Origin: Rhodobacteraceae bacterium KLH11
GTDB lineage: Bacteria; Pseudomonadota; Alphaproteobacteria; Rhodobacterales; Rhodobacteraceae
Assembly: GCA_000158135.1 (NCBI GenBank)
Contig: DS999531.1
Span: 3,060,922-3,124,921 of the forward strand
Length of the DNA: 64,000 nucleotides
Reading direction: 5' to 3'
The position numbers were made by a program, and so were the translations under genes. How positions within the stretch are numbered: position 1 is the stretch's first letter; every line of letters starts with the position of its first letter. The notes below the pieces were generated by a model. That model was not told the origin of the DNA. It searched no databases and was given only the letters and a program-made list of their open reading frames with translations. Below, one piece after another: positions 62,146-64,000 of the stretch.

Positions 62146-63765
62146 TCACTGGCAGTGCGGTCGTGGCGGAATTGGTAGACGCGCAGCGTTGAGGTCGCTG
62201 TGGGGTAACACCCGTGGAAGTTCGAGTCTTCTCGACCGCACCATTTCACATTTTGATGTGAAATCCGCTAAAAAATCAAAAATTACAGATGTTTGTGGAG
62301 TTCGATAACCGTTTTCGCGGTCGTATGCCAATGGGGCTTTGAAGGCTGCATTGAGGATGGTTTTCTTCACGACGAGCGATCCGTTTTCATAGATATTCCA
62401 AGGGCTTGATAGGAAGTCACGCAAGAGTTCGATAATTTCACTGAGGCTGTGTGTGGGTTTGGTGTTCTGAGACAGCTTATCGGTCAGCAGCAGCTTCTCC
62501 TCTTCCAGCATGGCGATTTTGCTTTCAAGCGCAGCCATCACTTTTGGATTCGACGTCTCAATCATGCGCTCAACGAGTGCGTCTTGCTGTTTATCGAGTT
62601 CTTTGTGCCGGCGTTTGATTTCGGCCTTTGCCTGCTTGGCTTGATCGCCGCGCTGATCCCATGCGTCTTTCAGCATCGACATCGCGATATCGAGCATGTT
62701 TTTGCTAGGTGTCAACGAGCGCAGAATGGCCTCAAAGCCTGTGTCTATTTTCTCTGCACGAATACCTTTGCGGTACTCAGAACAACCTTTCGTCTGGCAA
62801 TTGTAGTAGGGATAGCGTCTGCCTGTGGCGCTCCGCGCGTGGTACGCGGTCATGGGTTTGTCGCAGCACGCGCAATTCACCGCGCCACGCAGTGGGAAAT
62901 CCTCGCTGATGTCAGGGCGCTTGGCGGCAACGCCTCTACCATTTCGGCGCTCTTGAACGGCCTTGTAGGTTTTGAGCGAGATCAGAGCTTCATGATGGCC
63001 TTTGCGACGGGTGATGCCCCAAGGTTCATGCTCAACATAGCCCGCATAGATCACGCGATTCAGCATGTCCGTTACTTTCTGCTGGCGGATTTTCCCACCC
63101 GGCAGGTCTTTGGGGAAGTCAGGCTGGCTTTCTAAGAACCGTCGCACATCCGCCTGTGCCGAGAACCGACCAGAGGCATAGCCTTCCAATGCTTCCTTGA
63201 TGATAGTGGCAATGGGTTCAACACGGGTGAGCAGTTTGCCGTGCGATCCGGTTTTCTTGTACTCGTAGCCGATCGGGGCGGCGAATACGGAATAGCAGTT
63301 CATCATCCGACCCTTCATACGGTTGGAGGTTTGTTCCGCGTTCTTTTCGCGCTGGTGCTGCGCGACCGAAGCCAGCATGTGTTCTACGAGCCGCGAGTCG
63401 CTGTCCTCACCAAATTCAATGGATGGGCTTTCCAGAATGCCGCCTGCATCGCTGAGCGTTTCGCGCAAGGCAATATGGGCCTGCACATTGCGGGCAAAAC
63501 GGCTGATGTCGTCAATGATGACAACAACGCTGTTCTTCGGATGCAGACGCAGGAAGGCCAGCATCCGATCCATCGCAGGGCGGCGTTCGAACTTGCCGGA
63601 CATATCGTCCATGAACACCTCGACCACATCATAGTCTTTGTAGGTGGCGTATTCCCGACAACGGTTTTCCTGAGAGGCGAGGCCATCGCCTTCACGCACT
63701 TGCTTGGCCCCAGATACCCGAGCATAGATCACGGCCTTTGTTGGTTTTGCTGTTACTCCTGCCAT
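62146..63765 (-). CDS. Large serine recombinase (integrase) reading antisense into tRNA-Leu
   Basis: This 539-residue serine recombinase has the N-terminal catalytic domain with the nucleophile serine in AVIYARVS (about 11-18) and later arginines (DDISRFARNV near 85-94). A recombinase domain (about 190-300), a zinc ribbon (CACC ... CQTKGC, about 310-345) and a coiled coil (about 380-450) follow. It integrates and excises its element by strand exchange. The ATG at 63765 follows GGAGGACC. The last ~33 codons are the antisense of the tRNA-Leu gene (62157-62243), so the C-terminus is supplied by the attachment site. The gene is nested by 13 bp into an upstream small gene. Serine integrases rarely use tRNA genes. 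Confidence 0.93.
   Translation of the reverse strand: MAGVTAKPTKAVIYARVSGAKQVREGDGLASQENRCREYATYKDYDVVEVFMDDMSGKFERRPAMDRMLAFLRLHPKNSVVVIIDDISRFARNVQAHIALRETLSDAGGILESPSIEFGEDSDSRLVEHMLASVAQHQREKNAEQTSNRMKGRMMNCYSVFAAPIGYEYKKTGSHGKLLTRVEPIATIIKEALEGYASGRFSAQADVRRFLESQPDFPKDLPGGKIRQQKVTDMLNRVIYAGYVEHEPWGITRRKGHHEALISLKTYKAVQERRNGRGVAAKRPDISEDFPLRGAVNCACCDKPMTAYHARSATGRRYPYYNCQTKGCSEYRKGIRAEKIDTGFEAILRSLTPSKNMLDIAMSMLKDAWDQRGDQAKQAKAEIKRRHKELDKQQDALVERMIETSNPKVMAALESKIAMLEEEKLLLTDKLSQNTKPTHSLSEIIELLRDFLSSPWNIYENGSLVVKKTILNAAFKAPLAYDRENGYRTPQTSVIFDFLADFTSKCEMVRSRRLELPRVLPHSDLNAARLPIPPRPHCQ
62157..62243 (+). tRNA. tRNA-Leu (GAG), CCA-encoded
   Basis: The acceptor stem GCGGTCG (62157-62163) pairs with CGACCGC (62233-62239). 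Anticodon stem CAGCG (62184-62188) pairs with CGCTG (62196-62200) around loop TTGAGGT, giving anticodon GAG at 62191-62193. A long variable arm and a T arm with loop TTCGAGT follow. Discriminator A at 62240 and the CCA end are encoded. This gene is the integration site of the element carrying the serine recombinase. Confidence 0.95.
62243..62264. repeat. 9-bp inverted repeat at the tRNA-element junction
   Basis: ATTTCACAT (62243-62251) and ATGTGAAAT (62256-62264) flank TTTG, starting at the last base of the encoded CCA. The position suits either the tRNA terminator or the attachment-site dyad used by the recombinase. Confidence 0.5.
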
Positions 63766-64000
63766 TGGTCCTCCTCTGCGCGGGTCTGCGCCCATTTGTT
63801 GTTCAACAAGGATACCAAGTCCGTGGAATCCTGATCCAATGCTTCTTCATCTTCTCCACAGTTTTGCGGGATGGTGTGCAGGTCATAGCCCAGATCGACA
63901 AACATCACGACGATGGACCACAGAGTTTCGATCAGTTCTTGCTGTTGATCCAGCGGCATGTCGCTGTCTTCCAGCTTGGCTGCATAGACTTCCCAGTCTA
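63753..64000 (-). CDS. Small phage/island protein, 5' end outside window
   Basis: The frame is open through 64000 on the minus strand; visible C-terminal residues include LIETLWSIVVMFVDLGYDLHTI and an acidic GEDEEALDQD stretch. An in-frame ATG at 63959 gives 68 residues, but sequence upstream (DWEVYAAKLEDSD) continues without a stop, so the true start may lie beyond the window. It overlaps the recombinase start by 13 bp, a phage- or island-like arrangement. Family not recognised. Confidence 0.65.
   Translation of the reverse strand, partial: DWEVYAAKLEDSDMPLDQQQELIETLWSIVVMFVDLGYDLHTIPQNCGEDEEALDQDSTDLVSLLNNKWAQTRAEEDQWQE

Noticed and set aside
1..64000. CRISPR array
   Set aside because: No regularly spaced direct repeats were seen anywhere in the window.

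Overview
The window looks like chromosomal DNA of a marine alphaproteobacterium of the Roseobacter group (Rhodobacterales, Ruegeria-like). The base composition is GC-rich. Several family combinations are typical of that group: CarD, RpoH with a sigma-32-type promoter, DUF6505 and DUF6476 proteins, and a SUV3-like helicase. Genus assignment is inference; no 16S rRNA gene lies here.

Layout. 1-5.4 kb: 3' part of an ActP-like Na+/solute symporter, then a cNMP/CBS/DUF294 signalling protein, a small membrane protein and a membrane-anchored DEDDh exonuclease. 5.4-8.2 kb: flavin reductase, then the opposing operon mrp - lipoate/biotin ligase-like - DUF6505, joined by 4-bp overlaps. 8.3-22.8 kb: a molybdenum/tungsten formate dehydrogenase island. 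It holds a cytochrome with a shrunken TupA-like domain, a multi-cluster ferredoxin-like protein, DUF3305, DUF3306, a TorD-type chaperone, a small TAT protein, the FDH alpha, beta and gamma subunits, a WD40-cytochrome c, a 41-residue secreted peptide, an HTH-PBP regulator and the tungstate transporter TupABC. 22.9-33.6 kb: reductive pyrimidine catabolism and uptake (ABC transporter with an embedded GNAT gene, hydA, a ureidopropionase-type amidohydrolase, preA, preT) around rutR, with a near-consensus RutR operator. 33.9-44.9 kb: a glycosyltransferase-like gene, an O-acetylhomoserine sulfhydrylase-type enzyme, a GNAT, a SIMPL protein, a PilP-like protein, an AsnC-type regulator, a KefB-like antiporter, cobT, cobS and a K+ channel. 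45.0-50.0 kb: carD, fdxA, an S4 protein, a SUV3-like helicase and a TPR protein, all on the minus strand. 50.0-62.0 kb: housekeeping genes, including a pepF-type peptidase with an apparent 3' frameshift, rpoH, an RluA-type synthase and lipB. 62.1 kb to the end: tRNA-Leu(GAG) with a large serine recombinase facing it and reading antisense through it. This is one edge of an integrated element that continues past the window.

How the parts fit. In the FDH island, TupABC would import tungstate (or molybdate), the TorD-like and DUF3305/3306 proteins would help mature the TAT-exported FDH, and electrons would leave through the cytochrome b gamma subunit, perhaps with the two extra cytochromes. The HTH-PBP protein is the obvious candidate oxyanion sensor. 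In the pyrimidine region, uptake by the NMT1-type ABC system feeds PreTA, HydA and the amidohydrolase under RutR control.

The most novel items are the TupA-like/cytochrome chimera, the tiny secreted peptide, the serine recombinase in a tRNA gene, the repeated 21-bp palindrome, the symporter-DUF294-exonuclease module and the overlapping divergent start codons of the RluA and DUF6476 genes.
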